Assembly (NCBI RefSeq): GCF_007992835.1
Contig: NZ_BKBA01000008.1
Location: 496,001 to 560,000 of the forward strand
DNA from: Knoellia locipacati
Lineage (GTDB): Bacteria; Actinomycetota; Actinomycetes; Actinomycetales; Dermatophilaceae
DNA: 64,000 nt
Reading direction: 5' to 3'
In this document: piece by piece, positions 63,521 through 64,000 of the stretch
Layout of the letters: every line of letters starts with the position of its first letter
Position numbering within the stretch: position 1 is the first letter of the stretch
Made by a program: the position numbers and the translations under genes
The notes under the pieces: model-generated
What the model saw: only the letters and a program-made list of their open reading frames with translations
Database searches by the model: none
Told to the model about the DNA's origin: nothing

Positions 63521-64000
63521 GTGAGTGCGTACGACGGAGCCACCGTGGTCGAGCGGATGCGCAGCCACTGGGGCGGCAGCACCGACCACCTCTACGGCGT
63601 GCTCGTGCGTGAGCTCGCCGACGACTGGGACCGCGGCGGTGTCGTGCGCGAGATCCTGCGGGGGCGGGAGGATGCGCCGGCCGGCGACATGGTCCAGCTG
63701 CGGCTGCTCGCCGGCATCCACCGGATCGTGCTGCGTGGCGAGGCGCCCGGGCTGGCCTGCTTCTATCCCTCTGTGGGTGGAACTGCCGACCGGTATGCCG
63801 TGTGGCCGGCGTTGGAGCCTGTCCTGCGTGCGCACGTGGCCGAGCTGCGCGAGGGGCTGGACGTGGCGCCGCAGACCAACGAGGTCGGCCGGTCGGTCGC
63901 GCTGCTCGCCGGACTGTCGGAAGCGGTGCGACGGACCGGTCTGCACCGGGTGCGGCTCCTCGAGCCCGGGGCGTCGGCGGGGCTCAACCTGCTCGTCGAC
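63521..64000 (+). CDS. DUF2332 family protein (3' end cut by window edge)
   Basis: The first 160 residues of a DUF2332 protein: VVERMRSHWGGSTDHLYGVLVRELADDWDRGG, LRLLAGIHRIVLRGEAPGLACFYPSVGG and RVRLLEPGASAGLNLL, the last resembling a methyltransferase-like nucleotide loop. Function unknown. The GTG at 63521 is placed by the TATGGT box 7 bases upstream. The frame remains open to the last base, so the C-terminal part lies outside the window. Confidence 0.85.
   Translation, partial: MSAYDGATVVERMRSHWGGSTDHLYGVLVRELADDWDRGGVVREILRGREDAPAGDMVQLRLLAGIHRIVLRGEAPGLACFYPSVGGTADRYAVWPALEPVLRAHVAELREGLDVAPQTNEVGRSVALLAGLSEAVRRTGLHRVRLLEPGASAGLNLLVD

Overview
The window is about 71% G+C by eye. It carries mycothiol biosynthesis (mshB), a class II fructose bisphosphatase, the succinylase branch of lysine synthesis (dapC, dapD, dapE), the sigE-rseA-htrA-tatB stress module and many start codons placed directly behind a -10 box. 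These point to an actinobacterium. I infer a Micrococcales member, possibly Intrasporangiaceae-like, but no 16S gene is present to test that. The order of core genes (glpX, DUF4245, xseB/xseA, ispH, ychF, mutT-like, typA, lpqW-like, mshB, fdxA, dapC, dapD/dapE, LOG, DivIVA-like protein, DUF3117, O-methyltransferase, sigE, rseA, htrA, tatB, mrp, DUF1003, CBS/MgtE-N protein) follows, from memory, the Rv1099c-Rv1234 stretch of Mycobacterium tuberculosis. This is therefore an old core-genome segment with lineage-specific insertions, not a mobile island.

Layout. Positions 1-9600 hold housekeeping genes: partial glpX, DUF4245, exonuclease VII, ispH, a broken M23-type gene, a DsbA-like oxidoreductase, rmuC, a Nudix hydrolase and ychF. 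Positions 10100-16340 hold a DUF3311/sodium-solute symporter pair, malQ, an intergenic repeat cluster, and a minus-strand trio (glutamine amidotransferase, VIT1-like transporter, pterin dehydratase). Positions 16500-22600 are a complete peptide-type ABC transporter operon on the minus strand. Its binding-protein gene is separated from the permease genes by a strong hairpin. Positions 22700-30150 run forward: Nudix, typA, an LpqW-like lipoprotein, mshB, a flavin reductase and a VanW-domain protein.

Positions 30160-40420 contain a GNAT gene facing fdxA-dapC across a shared leaderless promoter, gltA, a tetR-mmpL pair with an obvious operator and a 44-bp triple repeat, a secreted lysozyme-like protein gene, and divergent dapD/dapE. 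Positions 40430-45730 hold LOG, two consecutive membrane proteins that share a DivIVA-like motif (one fused to a large polytopic protein), a PIG-V-like mannosyltransferase and DUF3117. Positions 45800-54730 hold pepA, the SigE envelope-stress module with a recognisable SigE-type promoter, Tat translocation, mrp and a DUF1003/MgtE-N pair. Positions 55400-60510 hold two CitE-fold lyase/thioesterase genes, an L,D-transpeptidase, a RIO kinase and an acyl-CoA dehydrogenase. The end holds a stress-type membrane protein, a PIG-L deacetylase, an aminopeptidase P and a partial DUF2332 gene.

No CRISPR array, tRNA, rRNA, transposase or prophage gene was seen. The most unusual sequence-level signals are: an octamer (GTATGCCG/CGGCATAC) found about 50 times where composition predicts about 2; around twenty leaderless starts; two face-to-face leaderless promoters with overlapping -10 boxes; and an M23-type gene with two in-frame stop codons. 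No intergenic stretch exceeds 300 bases.
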